A stretch of 64,000 nt of DNA from Alicyclobacillus sp. ALC3 (GCF_028751195.1 NZ_CP066784.1:1612001-1676000), one strand, 5' to 3'. Counted from the first letter of the stretch, positions 1 through 8,060 are shown. Numbers and translations are program-made. Notes: generated from the sequence alone by a model not told the origin.

Positions 1-75
1 CCCGGGACGGAAGCCGTGCCCGGGGCAGACGCCGTGCCCGGGACGGAAGCCGTGCTATGGGAGGCCGTGCTGCGG
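1..75. repeat. 18-bp GC-rich tandem repeat
   Basis: Three nearly identical 18-bp units of the form CCCGGGACGGAAGCCGTG start at the first base and decay into shorter GCCGTG-containing units up to about position 75. The array may begin before the window. No convincing coding frame or promoter is seen in the following 450 bases. Confidence 0.7.
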
Positions 76-539
76 GACATCGTGATGCCCTGCATGAGGG
101 GACGCAACACACTCTCGTCGAGCAACTGGTTGCTTGACAGCCCATCAATATAAAACAGCACAGCCGGTGGACCGGCACCTTGACCTAGTGTGAACTCGCG
201 CACAATCAGGTCTGAGTTCTTCACCAGGATTAGCTTCACGAGTTCAACATTGTCGGCGAGACGTGTATGCACGGGCTGGGCAAGCATCTCTTTCACACCC
301 AACCCTTCGAACTCTCCCACTGACTCGCCCCCTCGCCATCAACATGAATCGTTCCGTGCAGGACTCCGCCGCTTGTTTAGGTTTCCGACCGAGTCACAAG
401 CTTATACCGGCATATCTTGGCATGCGTATGGAGAACCTACGCTTGTGGACAGAGCGCAATCAGCACGAGGAGCAGCCCTTGCGGTGGAGAGACCTGTTCG
501 TTCGAGGGATACTATCTACCCACGGGGAGGGAGGTTACT

Positions 540-764
540 GTGGACGTCTACCATAGCTGGATCTACGTTTATATCCTCAACACGACTTGGATGGTTCGAG
601 CCATCCTCTACGCAACGTTCGCGCTCAACATTCTGAGCCCTATTCTCGTCTGGTTCATCTTTCGCGGACAAAAGGTGTTGGGAAAGGGGGGGCTCATCAA
701 CGGAGTAATCAAAACTGTAATAGACCGCAAGGGCGCGCAACAACCGTCTCCTACTCAGAAGTAA
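540..764 (+). CDS. Small membrane protein, unknown function
   Basis: This is a 74-residue protein. The GTG start at 540 is chosen because a strong GGGAGGGAGG ribosome site lies just before it (about 524-534); longer upstream readings of the frame lack one. The N-terminal two thirds is hydrophobic (roughly residues 7-40, ending in LSPILVWFIF), consistent with one or two membrane segments. A basic, soluble tail follows (GQKVLGKGG through DRKGAQQ). I do not recognise a family. It stands alone, on the same strand as glutamate dehydrogenase, with about 200 bases of regulatory-looking DNA between. It may be a small inner-membrane protein; no function is proposed. Confidence 0.6.
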   Translation: MDVYHSWIYVYILNTTWMVRAILYATFALNILSPILVWFIFRGQKVLGKGGLINGVIKTVIDRKGAQQPSPTQK

Positions 765-871
765 TAAGCAGATTGGCAAAGACTGACTCAGATTCCTTGC
801 CAGCTTCAGTCGTTTGCCCGCATGCGTGGTACCACGGTGCAATTCTAGTATCCTCGCCTTCTTCTGCATCT

Positions 872-887
872 TGTGATATTATTCACA
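872..887. promoter_or_regulatory. Crp/Fnr-type operator upstream of gdhA
   Basis: The palindrome TGTGATATTATTCACA matches the TGTGA-N6-TCACA pattern bound by Crp/Fnr-family regulators, including Bacillus Fnr. A weak -10-like ATACTT lies at about 906-911, which would put the site near -40, the position typical of activation. A second inverted repeat, TTTGCGC (891-897) and GCGCAAA (924-930), follows before the gene. The regulator itself is not in the window. Confidence 0.55.
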
Positions 888-963
888 TAATTTGCGCGAA
901 ACCGCATACTTACGCAAACTTGTGCGCAAAGCGACCCCACTATAAAAGGAGGCTGTTTTTCGT

Positions 964-2208
964 TTGGCGGAATCTCTCAACTCCTACGTCATTGCACAGC
1001 GGCAGGTAGAAGAAGCGGCAAACCTGCTCGGGTTGGAACCCCACGTCACAGAAATCCTGAAGCGCCCTAGGCGTGTACTGTCTGTCTCGTTTCCAGTGCG
1101 AATGGACGATGGTCGTATCGTGGTTTTTGACGGCTACCGTTCACAGCACAACGACGCCATGGGCCCTGGAAAAGGCGGCATTCGGTTTCACCCGCAAGTC
1201 ACCGTCGATGAGGTAAAAGCCCTGTCGATGTGGATGACCATCAAGTGCCAGGTCGTGGGCCTACCGTACGGAGGCGCCAAAGGCGGCGTCGTCTGTGACC
1301 CGCGGACCATGAGCCAAGGGGAGTTGGAACGTGTAAGCCGTGGCTTTATCGAAGCCATCGCCCAAATTATCGGACCGGACAAAGACATCCCAGCGCCCGA
1401 CGTGTACACGAACGCAACCGTCATGGGCTGGATGATGGACACGTACAGTCGCCTCCAAGGAACGTACTCTCCCGCCGTGATCACCGGCAAACCGCTGTCG
1501 ATCGGCGGCTCCAAAGGTCGCGACGAAGCGACGGCACGCGGCTGCGTGCTCACCGTACTTGAAGCGATGAAAGAACGCGGCTTGCCCGTGCAGGGCGCTT
1601 CCGTCGCCGTGCAGGGGTTTGGCAACGCCGGACGCACGGCTGCCCGACTGCTCGCGGAAGCTGGCATGCGCGTCGTCGCGGTCAGCGATTCGAGTACCGG
1701 CGTCTACCACGACGGAGGCCTCGACATCGCACAACTCGAGCGGGTGAAGGATGCAGGGTCTTTAAGGGGTGCGACTGGCGTATCGTTCATCACGAACGAG
1801 GAACTACTGGAAACTCCCGTCGATGTCCTCATCCCGGCCGCTCTCGAGAACGTGATCACGGCAGAAAATGCGGGCCGGATACGGGCGCAAATTGTCGCGG
1901 AAGCCGCCAATGGCCCCGTCACCCCTGACGCTGACGCAATCCTGTTCGAGAAAGGCACCCTCGTCATTCCGGACGTGCTCGCCAACGCTGGCGGCGTCAC
2001 GGTGTCGTACTTTGAATGGGTGCAGAATCTGACACACAGCTACTGGTCACGCGAAGAGGTGTACGCAAAGTTGGCGGACATTATCGTGCCAAGCTACCAC
2101 GAAGTGAGTGACTTGGCCCGCGAACACGGCACAACGATGCGGATGGGCGCCTACATGATCGCGTTGCGCCGCGCTGCGGACGCGATGAAGGCGCGCGGCT
2201 GGGTGTAA
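964..2208 (+). CDS. gdhA: Glutamate dehydrogenase (Glu/Leu/Phe/Val family)
   Basis: This 414-residue cytosolic enzyme would interconvert glutamate and 2-oxoglutarate plus ammonia with NAD(P). The N-terminal domain carries the family substrate-binding and catalytic stretches (GPGKGGIRFHP, then PYGGAKGGVVCDP with the catalytic-region lysine). The C-terminal half has the Rossmann dinucleotide motif GFGNAGRTAA and the AEAANGPVTPDAD segment. Length fits Bacillus RocG/GudB. The TTG start at 964 follows AAAGGAGG at 945-952, an 11-base spacing. The Fnr/Crp-like palindrome upstream suggests control by oxygen or carbon status. Cofactor and direction cannot be told from the sequence, and a leucine or phenylalanine dehydrogenase role is less likely at this length. 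Confidence 0.93.
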   Translation: MAESLNSYVIAQRQVEEAANLLGLEPHVTEILKRPRRVLSVSFPVRMDDGRIVVFDGYRSQHNDAMGPGKGGIRFHPQVTVDEVKALSMWMTIKCQVVGLPYGGAKGGVVCDPRTMSQGELERVSRGFIEAIAQIIGPDKDIPAPDVYTNATVMGWMMDTYSRLQGTYSPAVITGKPLSIGGSKGRDEATARGCVLTVLEAMKERGLPVQGASVAVQGFGNAGRTAARLLAEAGMRVVAVSDSSTGVYHDGGLDIAQLERVKDAGSLRGATGVSFITNEELLETPVDVLIPAALENVITAENAGRIRAQIVAEAANGPVTPDADAILFEKGTLVIPDVLANAGGVTVSYFEWVQNLTHSYWSREEVYAKLADIIVPSYHEVSDLAREHGTTMRMGAYMIALRRAADAMKARGWV

Positions 2209-2230
2209 CGCACCGAGGTGCGGCCGAGGG

Positions 2231-2400
2231 CGGCGGCGGGTGCGCCGGGGCGGCGGCGGGTGCGCCGGGGCGGCGGCGGGTGCGCCGGGGCGGCGCCGGG
2301 GCGGCGAGGCTTGCCGGAGCGGGGGCGCCAGGGCGGCGGCGTCAGGGCCGCGAGGCTTGCCGGAGCGGGGGCGCCAGGGCGGCGGCGTCAGGGCGGCGAC
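2231..2400. repeat. GC-rich tandem repeats downstream of gdhA
   Basis: Two repeat families abut here. Three perfect 20-bp units (CGGCGGCGGGTGCGCCGGGG) occupy 2231-2290. A 46-bp unit beginning GAGGCTTGCCGGAG is then present twice, from about 2306 to 2398. Open frames across the block encode only Arg/Gly/Ala low-complexity sequence and are not considered genes. Confidence 0.85.
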
Positions 2401-2480
2401 GAACTAACGGGTGCGCCACCGAGCCACGACGGCTACGGTGCGCACCTTTAGTTCTATACAATTCACGCGCGTCATGGCGC

Positions 2481-2550
2481 GAGTGTCGAAAATGTCGCTA
2501 ACGGCGGTGTAAAATCCGATTTAGCGACATTTTTCCCACTCGCGGGGCAT
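2481..2550. repeat. Left hairpin module flanking the 41-bp array
   Basis: The module starts with a 21-bp terminal sequence (GAGTGTCGAAAATG..., 2481-2501). It contains a long inverted repeat, AAAATGTCGCTAA against TTTAGCGACATTTT, around an 18-20 base loop, and ends in CACTCGCGGGGCATC. A close copy lies at 3840-3910 on the other side of the array. No coding capacity is seen. Confidence 0.8.
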
Positions 2551-2573
2551 CGGGACGGGCAAAGGATAGAAGG

Positions 2574-2593
2574 TAGCGACGCTAGCGTCGCTA
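2574..2593. repeat. Perfect 20-bp palindrome
   Basis: TAGCGACGCTAGCGTCGCTA reads identically on both strands. A related near-palindrome, TCAGCGACGC-CT-GCGTCGCTGA, sits at 3785-3806 on the far side of the 41-bp array, so the two flanks resemble each other. Possible roles are protein-binding sites or cruciform-forming ends. Confidence 0.8.
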
Positions 2594-2650
2594 TCGGACG
2601 ACGGGACCGGGCGTTTGGACCCCGAGAGTGTCGAAAATGTCTCTCCCTCC

Positions 2651-3712
2651 GCGGCGTCCTCGCAGGTAAGTGTCAAAATGACACCTACAGCGCGGCGTCC
2701 TCACAGGTAAGTGTCAAATTGACACCTAGAGCGTGGCGTCCTCGCAGGTAAGTGTCAAATTGACACCTAGAGGGCGGCGTCCTCACAGGTAAGTGTCAAA
2801 TTGACACCTAGAGGGCGGCGTCCTTACAGGTAAGTGTCAAATTGACACCTAGAGGGCGGCGTCCTTACAGGTAAGTGTCAAATTGACACCTAAAGCGCGG
2901 CGTCCTCACAGGTAAGTGTCAAATTGACACCTAGAGCGTGGCGTCCTCGCGGATAAGTGTCAAATTGACACCTAGAGCGCGGCGCCCTCACAGGTAAGTG
3001 TCAAATTGACACCTAGAGCGCGGCGTTCTCACAGGTAAGTGTCAAATTGACACCTACAGCGCGGCGTTCTCACAGGTAAGTGTCAAATTGACACCTAGAG
3101 GGCGGCGTTCTCACAGGTAAGTATCAAATTGACACCTAGAGGGCGGCGTCCTCACAGGTAAGTGTCAAAATGACACCTACAGCGCGGCGTCCTCACAGGT
3201 AAGTGTCAAATTGACACCTAGAGCGTGGCGTCCTCGCGGATAAGTGTCAAATTGACACCTAGAGGGCGGCGCCCTCACAGGTAAGTGTCAAATTGACACC
3301 TACAGCGCGGCGTTCTCACAGGTAAGTGTCAAATTGACACCTACAGCGCGGCGTTCTCACAGGTAAGTGTCAAATTGACACCTAGAGGGCGGCGTTCTCA
3401 CAGGTAAGTGTCAAATTGACACCTAGAGCGCGGTGTCCTCACAGGTAAGTGTCAAATTGACACCTAGATGGCGGCGTCCTCACAGGTAAGTGTCAAATTG
3501 ACACCTAGAGCGCGGCGTCCTCGCAGGTAAGTGTCAAAATGACACCTACAGCGCGGCGTCCTCGCAGGTAAGTGTCAAATTGACACCTAGAGCGCGGCGT
3601 CCTCGCGGATAAGTGTCAAATTGACACCTAGAGCGTGGCGTCCTCGCGGATAAGTGTCAAATTGACACCTAGAGGGCGGCGCCCTCACAGGTAAGTGTCA
3701 AATTGACACCTA
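2651..3712. repeat. 26-unit, 41-bp tandem array with palindromic core
   Basis: I count 26 units with GGTAAG beginning at 2665 and then every 41 bases up to 3690, with no insertion or deletion. Each unit carries the inverted repeat GTGTCAAATTGACAC; units 1, 13 and 22 have GTGTCAAAATGACAC, and unit 12 has one change in the left arm. A GC-rich linker with a weaker inverted repeat (GAGG...CCTC) follows. The core is nearly invariant while linkers vary at a few positions (TCCTC/TTCTC, GAGGG/CAGCG). No reading frame, CRISPR-like unique spacer or transposase is present. Forty-one bases is about four helical turns, which would put all cores on one face of the DNA. Confidence 0.95.
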
Positions 3713-3732
3713 TCTTCCCGGGTTGGCGGTCA

Positions 3733-3753
3733 TTAGCGACATTTTCGACACTC
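3733..3753. repeat. Right 21-bp inverted repeat bounding the array
   Basis: This sequence (TTAGCGACATTTTCG...) is the exact reverse complement of the 21 bases at 2481-2501; its outer 16 bases also match the reverse complement of 2626-2641. The array therefore lies inside a segment of about 1.27 kb with perfect 21-bp terminal inverted repeats. Confidence 0.85.
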
Positions 3754-3839
3754 AGCGCGACCTGGTGCGCTTGAATTTGGTCGATCAGCGACGCCTGCGT
3801 CGCTGACCTTTCATCTTTGACCCCACGGAAGCCGCGTCA

Positions 3840-3910
3840 ACGGTAAAAATGTCGCTAACGGCGGTGAAAATCCGATTTAACGACATTTTTTCCACTCGCG
3901 GGGCATCAGC
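3840..3910. repeat. Right copy of the hairpin module
   Basis: This is a direct repeat of about 65 bp, closely matching 2487-2552 (AAAATGTCGCTAACGGCGG at the start, CACTCGCGGGGCATC at the end), with small differences such as TTTAACGACATTTT. It forms the same hairpin. With the left copy it flanks the 41-bp array. Confidence 0.8.
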
Positions 3911-3972
3911 ACTCCGACAGCCGCATCGACCCACAGGACGATTGGTTTGCCGCGACGTCAGCGGCGGCATAC

Positions 3973-4090
3973 AGAATCCCTACTGAATCCCTACTGAATC
4001 CCTACTGAATCCCTACTGAATCCCTACTGAATCCCTACTGAATCCCTACTGAATCCCTACTGAATCCCTACTGAATCCCTACTGAATCCC
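3973..4090. repeat. 11-bp tandem repeat running into a gene end
   Basis: About ten to eleven head-to-tail copies of TGAATCCCTAC are present. The last copy forms the 3' end of the protease gene on the minus strand: GGATTCAGTAG encodes Ile-Gln-stop. The repeat therefore looks like slippage amplification of the gene terminus. Confidence 0.93.
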
Positions 4091-5155
4091 CCACTGCGCG
4101 AGCAGACTGGCCGGCACAGCGTAGGCGATGTGGCTGCCATTCACGCTCTCACTCTCCATGACGCCGACAGCTTGTCCATACCGGTTGAATAGGGGACTGC
4201 CGCTGTTGCCTTTGACACTCCGGGCGTTCGTCGCGATGAGATTGCTCAACGTCACGTTGCTAAGGCCGTCCCCAGACACGTTGACCGTGCTGTGCACATC
4301 GTTCACCGTGCCGGTCGTGAACGCTAGCGGCCGGTTCGCCGGATATCCCATGACGGCAACGTTATTGCCCTTCTGTGGCAGTGCGTCACACAGCGGCACC
4401 GGTGGCACGTTCGGCGGCGTTGCTCCGACAATCTGGAGTACCGCCAAATCATGTGCTTTGTCCACATGCACAATCCGAGCGTGGTACTTTTTCGTGCCGT
4501 TTGCGTAGAAGACGTCAATCGCCCAGTTCCAGCGGTCGATAATGTGGTAGTTTGTCACGATGTAGCCGCCCTGGACGACAAAACCCGACCCCACCGTGCC
4601 ACTCCCAAATACGCCCCAGATGGTGTCGTACGTGAGGACCTTCACGACGCTCCGAGCGTACTTCTGGCGAATGTTGCTCCACCTGTCGTACGTCTGAAAG
4701 CTGACACACCGACTCGGCGAAGCTACACCAGCTTGGTTCGAACCGGCAACCCAATAGTAATACACCGTGTTCGGCTGCAGGTTGGTGTCGTCAAAACGGT
4801 TACTGGACGTCTGAGCGACGACCTGTGCGTTTGCCAGGTTCGGAGACGTTCCACGGTAGACCAGGTACTGTGTGGCGTGGGAGGACGGGATCCAAGACAG
4901 TGTTGCGTCGCTCGAACCGAAAGACGCAACAATGACCGATAGCGGTGAAGCTGCAGGGGTTGTAGGTTTCTTCAGTGACGACCCAGAGGCCAACGCTTGT
5001 GATGTATTTCCGGTAGCTGGCACTCCCACCGAAGCAGATGCAGCAAATGTATGGGTTGAGACCAAGCGGTGCGTTAAACTGGGGATCGCGGCACCAATCC
5101 CCAGCGAGCACACCGCGGTCGCGATCAGCAAAACGGCAACTGGCGGTCGTTTCAT
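4079..5155 (-). CDS. Secreted trypsin-like serine protease with FnIII domain
   Basis: This 358-residue protein begins at the ATG at 5155, preceded by GGGAGTGGA; a longer frame lacks a ribosome site. Residues 1-27 form a signal peptide or anchor (MKRPP, then a hydrophobic run). A Ser/Thr/Ala linker follows, then a fibronectin type III domain at about 72-150. A chymotrypsin-fold protease fills 165-358 with a complete catalytic triad: His204 (TNYHII), Asp236 (AHDLAVL) and Ser318 (GNSGSP). It resembles HtrA/DegP proteases but has no PDZ domain. It would act outside the membrane, perhaps in processing or quality control. Its stop codon lies in the 11-bp tandem repeat. Confidence 0.88.
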   Translation of the reverse strand: MKRPPVAVLLIATAVCSLGIGAAIPSLTHRLVSTHTFAASASVGVPATGNTSQALASGSSLKKPTTPAASPLSVIVASFGSSDATLSWIPSSHATQYLVYRGTSPNLANAQVVAQTSSNRFDDTNLQPNTVYYYWVAGSNQAGVASPSRCVSFQTYDRWSNIRQKYARSVVKVLTYDTIWGVFGSGTVGSGFVVQGGYIVTNYHIIDRWNWAIDVFYANGTKKYHARIVHVDKAHDLAVLQIVGATPPNVPPVPLCDALPQKGNNVAVMGYPANRPLAFTTGTVNDVHSTVNVSGDGLSNVTLSNLIATNARSVKGNSGSPLFNRYGQAVGVMESESVNGSHIAYAVPASLLAQWGIQ

Positions 5156-5353
5156 GGCTTCCACTCCCAAACTTTCGAGGCGAAATCCAAGTGTCAATCG
5201 CGCGCGAGGCGTGACTGACACCTTCAGATTTTCGGTCTACATCTCCAGTATAGGGTGGATTCCCGTCGAATTCTATCGATAAATCTATGAACTTGTCGAT
5301 CATCTCGTGACAATCACCCAGTGAATCGCTCGCAACTCAATCCGCCGATAGAC

Positions 5354-6154
5354 TTACAAATGCACATGCAGGACGGATAAGTTGTCGTAGAGCATATAGA
5401 GAGCTACAACGATGATGATCGCGGAAAAGACGACTTGGAGTACCCGCTTGTTCCTACCAAGGCGCATCGACAACATCGAGCCGCCGACGCCCCCAACAAT
5501 GCCGCCGACGACATAGAGCAGGAAGACCCACCAATCGACAAGGCCTGACAGGGAATAAGATACAGCTGTTGTCAGACCAAACGCACCAACTGAAAAAAGC
5601 GAACTGCCAATCGCCTCAATCATCGCCATCCCTGTCGAAAACATGAGGCCCGGCACAATCAAGAAACCTCCACCGATACCAAAGAAGCCTGAAACCATTC
5701 CAGTGGCCGCGCCCGTTCCAATCACGCGACCCATTTTGATATCCCCACGGTTGTCTTCAGACGAACCCGTCTGTTTCGTCCGCAACATCCGAATCGCAAT
5801 GACCAACATCAGGATAGCGAACAGAAACAACAGAGCTTTGCCATCAACCCTTTTCCCGATGAACGAGCCGACAACGGCTCCAATCGCACCCGGAATCGCG
5901 AACGAAATGGCTGCCTTCCAACGCACGTGCCCTGCCCGCCAGTGCGGCACCAAGTTGATAAACGCGTTCACGGCCACTGCGAGTGCGGTCGTTCCAATCA
6001 CGACGTGTGCGTCATGAATCCTTACCAAATACAACAAGAGCGGAACCGCAAGAATCGATCCTCCGCCGCCAATGAGTCCAAGCGTAAAACCGACCAGCCC
6101 TCCGGACACCAAGGCTAGCACTGTCTGCAAGGCGGTCAGGTGTATAACCGGCAA
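5354..6154 (-). CDS. TauE/SafE-family anion exporter (first copy)
   Basis: This 266-residue polytopic membrane protein shows the TauE/SafE duplication: GLIGGGGSILAVPLLLY near the N terminus and GFFGIGGGFLIVPGLMF after the midpoint, with about eight hydrophobic segments. Family members export or import sulfite, sulfoacetate, thiosulfate or related anions. The TTG start at 6154 is supported by AAAGGAGAG about nine bases upstream. It lies 34 bases downstream of the rhodanese gene and is probably co-transcribed with it. The CsoR/CstR-like operators upstream suggest sulfur-stress control and transport of a sulfur oxyanion; the actual substrate is not shown by sequence. Confidence 0.9.
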   Translation of the reverse strand: MPVIHLTALQTVLALVSGGLVGFTLGLIGGGGSILAVPLLLYLVRIHDAHVVIGTTALAVAVNAFINLVPHWRAGHVRWKAAISFAIPGAIGAVVGSFIGKRVDGKALLFLFAILMLVIAIRMLRTKQTGSSEDNRGDIKMGRVIGTGAATGMVSGFFGIGGGFLIVPGLMFSTGMAMIEAIGSSLFSVGAFGLTTAVSYSLSGLVDWWVFLLYVVGGIVGGVGGSMLSMRLGRNKRVLQVVFSAIIIVVALYMLYDNLSVLHVHL

Positions 6155-6188
6155 AACGATCTCTCCTTTAAGCCCAAATGTCTGACGG

Positions 6189-6494
6189 CTATTCCACCTT
6201 GCCAGACCAACTCAGCATGCCACCACTCATATTCTTGACATTCTCAAAGCCTTGACCGACCAGGAACTCGCACGCGCGACCACTACGTCCCCCACTGCGA
6301 CACACCATGATGGTCTCGACGTTGCGTGAAACTTCATGTAGACGGTTCGGGATCTGTCCAAGCGGAATGTTCTTCGCCCCTGGGATTTTCCCGGAAGCAA
6401 CTTCCCCCGGTTCCCGGACGTCGATGATTTGCAACTTCTCACCTTTCTCCAGACGAGACTGCACATCACGCGGAGAGATGGCTTGAATCTTCAT
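6189..6494 (-). CDS. Single-domain rhodanese (sulfurtransferase)
   Basis: This 101-residue protein consists of one rhodanese domain, with the IIDVREPGE strand and the active-site loop CRSGGR containing the persulfide-forming Cys65. Such proteins carry sulfane sulfur from thiosulfate or persulfides to thiols. The ATG at 6494 is preferred because AGGAGG ends eight bases before it; a GTG at 6503 overlaps that site. It is the first gene of a rhodanese-TauE pair read from the promoter at 6608-6636. The pairing recalls the cst persulfide-detoxification operon of staphylococci. Confidence 0.92.
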   Translation of the reverse strand: MKIQAISPRDVQSRLEKGEKLQIIDVREPGEVASGKIPGAKNIPLGQIPNRLHEVSRNVETIMVCRSGGRSGRACEFLVGQGFENVKNMSGGMLSWSGKVE

Positions 6495-6591
6495 GACGCT
6501 CACCTCCTGTTAGCCTTCCTAGAATGTCCCCTACAGCCCTCAAAATGCAGAGTCGCTGCACTGCAGTTCATGCAGTCTCCCCACGGCAAAT

Positions 6592-6658
6592 ATACCCAAC
6601 GGGGTATAGTCTATAGTCCGTTCAAACCATTGTCAACACCATATACCCTTCCAGGTAT
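6592..6658 (-). promoter_or_regulatory. Promoter with two CsoR/CstR-like operators
   Basis: On the minus strand, TTGACA (6631-6636) and TAGACT (6608-6613), 17 bases apart, form a promoter for rhodanese-TauE. Directly downstream is ATACCC-AACG-GGGTAT (6592-6607), a perfect inverted repeat. A second, near-perfect copy, ATACCC-TTCC-AGGTAT (6643-6658), lies just upstream, towards the divergent TauE gene. This pattern matches the C-rich operators of CsoR/CstR-family repressors. No such repressor gene is in the window. Confidence 0.7.
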
Positions 6659-6732
6659 TTGTACATGAAAGTCTGCATAGCTTTGAGAGGGGACGAGCAC
6701 TGAGCCAAATGCTTCGGATCGGAGGTCTATAC

Positions 6733-7512
6733 ATGCAGCCAGCAACGTTTGTGACACTGCTTGGCATTGGTCTTGTCGGTTCGTTTATCTCCGGCATGGT
6801 AGGCATCGGCGGTTCAATCGTGAAGTACCCGTTGTTGCTGTACATTCCACCGTTACTAGGTGTGGCGGAGTTCACCGCTCACGAAGTTTCCGGCATCAGT
6901 GCCGTGCAGGTGCTGTTCGCGTCCGCTGCGGGGGTTTACGCGTACCGCCGCGGCAACTTTTTACATCCGAGACTCATCGCATACATGGGCGCCGCCATCA
7001 TCGTCGGCAGTTTTGTTGGTGCCATATCGGCCAAGTCGTTCTCAGAGTCTTCGATTAACCTCGTTTACGGCGTCCTTGCCACGATTGCGGCAGTGATGAT
7101 GCTCATTCCAAAATCTGCAGAAGGCGACCGCGCCATCAGCGAGATTGGCTTTAACGGTCCGCTCGCAGCACTGTTAGCTGGGGCGGTCGGGTTTTTCTCG
7201 GGGATTGTCGGCGCCGCTGGCGCATTCTTGCTCGTGCCCATCATGTTAGTTGTGTTGCGGATTCCGACAAGGGTAACGGTCGCATCATCACTGGCAATTA
7301 CCCTGCTCTCGTCTATCGGAACGACCGCCGGAAAGTTTTGGACAGGTGATGTCTTGCTCGGCCCTTCGCTGATCATGATTTGGGCCAGCATTGTCGGCGC
7401 CCCCCTCGGCGCTGCTGTGGGGAGGCGCCTCCAAGTCAAATGGCTCCAAGTTCTGCTCGCCAGTTTGATTCTCGCGACGGCGCTGAAGATTTGGCTGGAC
7501 CTGCTCAAATAG
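6733..7512 (+). CDS. TauE/SafE-family anion exporter (second copy)
   Basis: This 259-residue polytopic membrane protein starts at ATG 6733, eight bases after GGAGG. Both halves of the TauE/SafE repeat are seen: GMVGIGGSIVKYPLLLY at about residues 20-36 and GIVGAAGAFLLVPIMLV in the second half. It is divergent from the rhodanese-TauE pair and shares the two operator-like sites. It differs clearly from the first TauE, so the two may move different sulfur anions or work in opposite directions; this is inference. Confidence 0.9.
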   Translation: MQPATFVTLLGIGLVGSFISGMVGIGGSIVKYPLLLYIPPLLGVAEFTAHEVSGISAVQVLFASAAGVYAYRRGNFLHPRLIAYMGAAIIVGSFVGAISAKSFSESSINLVYGVLATIAAVMMLIPKSAEGDRAISEIGFNGPLAALLAGAVGFFSGIVGAAGAFLLVPIMLVVLRIPTRVTVASSLAITLLSSIGTTAGKFWTGDVLLGPSLIMIWASIVGAPLGAAVGRRLQVKWLQVLLASLILATALKIWLDLLK

Positions 7513-7656
7513 CGCTGGCCTACTTGGCGCTGTGGCCAAGTTAGCGCGCTGGCCAAGTTGTTGTGTTGTCGCAGGCTGCGGAAAGGCGTCGCGGCCTGTC
7601 GACGTGATCAGACCAATCGCACTGCCGCAGGCCGCAACGTGGTTTTGTCCCCACCT

Positions 7657-8057
7657 TCACGACGCATCGTTGCCCCTGTCGAAGCCATATGCCCGCTCGA
7701 CTTTACAAACTCGAGTCCAGAAGCTCTCGTACCACTGCTCTCGGCCGCGTTTCTGCGCGACATGGTGGCGCCCATTCTCTCTCCACGCCCGAATGGACAA
7801 TTCAGAGTCCCAATACGACACCGTGATCCCGATGCCGTCCGCCCCCCTTACGCTCTCGATGCCGAGAAAACCTTGTTGCCCCTGCGCGAGTTTTACCATT
7901 TCATCTGACATCTCGCCGTCGCCCGGTTCAATCAAGAATCCCATCCTGGCATGAAACGCAACCGACCCTTTGTTCACAGGCGAAGTCACGGCGTGAACCT
8001 CTGTGCAGCCACGCGCTTGCACCGTTGCGAAAAATTGTGCGTACAGCGCTTGCCCCA
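7657..8057 (-). pseudogene. Chimeric remnant: GNAT acetyltransferase tail fused to ABM-domain tail
   Basis: One open frame joins two truncated families. The first part (LGQALYAQFFATVQARG through FHARMGFLIEPGD) is the C-terminal half of a GNAT acetyltransferase, lacking its N-terminal half. It then changes at about GEMSDEMV into the C-terminal two thirds of an antibiotic-biosynthesis-monooxygenase-like protein (QGFLGIESVRGADG, ITVSYWDSE, QWYESF), lacking that family's first strand. The 5' edge abuts the stop codon of the upstream phosphatase-like gene. It looks like deletions fused two gene fragments. A GTG at 8022 could still start translation of 121 residues, but I see no good ribosome site. 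Confidence 0.65.
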
Positions 8058-8060
8058 GCG

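Noticed and set aside
2218-2501. Open frames across the GC-rich repeats
   Set aside because: They encode only Gly/Arg/Ala repeats, lack ribosome sites and arise from the repeat composition.
2651-3712. CRISPR array
   Set aside because: The sequence between palindromic cores is nearly the same in every unit, so there are no unique spacers, and no cas genes are present.
2651-3712. Array of promoters, because each unit contains TTGACA
   Set aside because: No -10-like sequence lies 16-18 bases downstream of TTGACA in the units; that interval is GC-rich linker.
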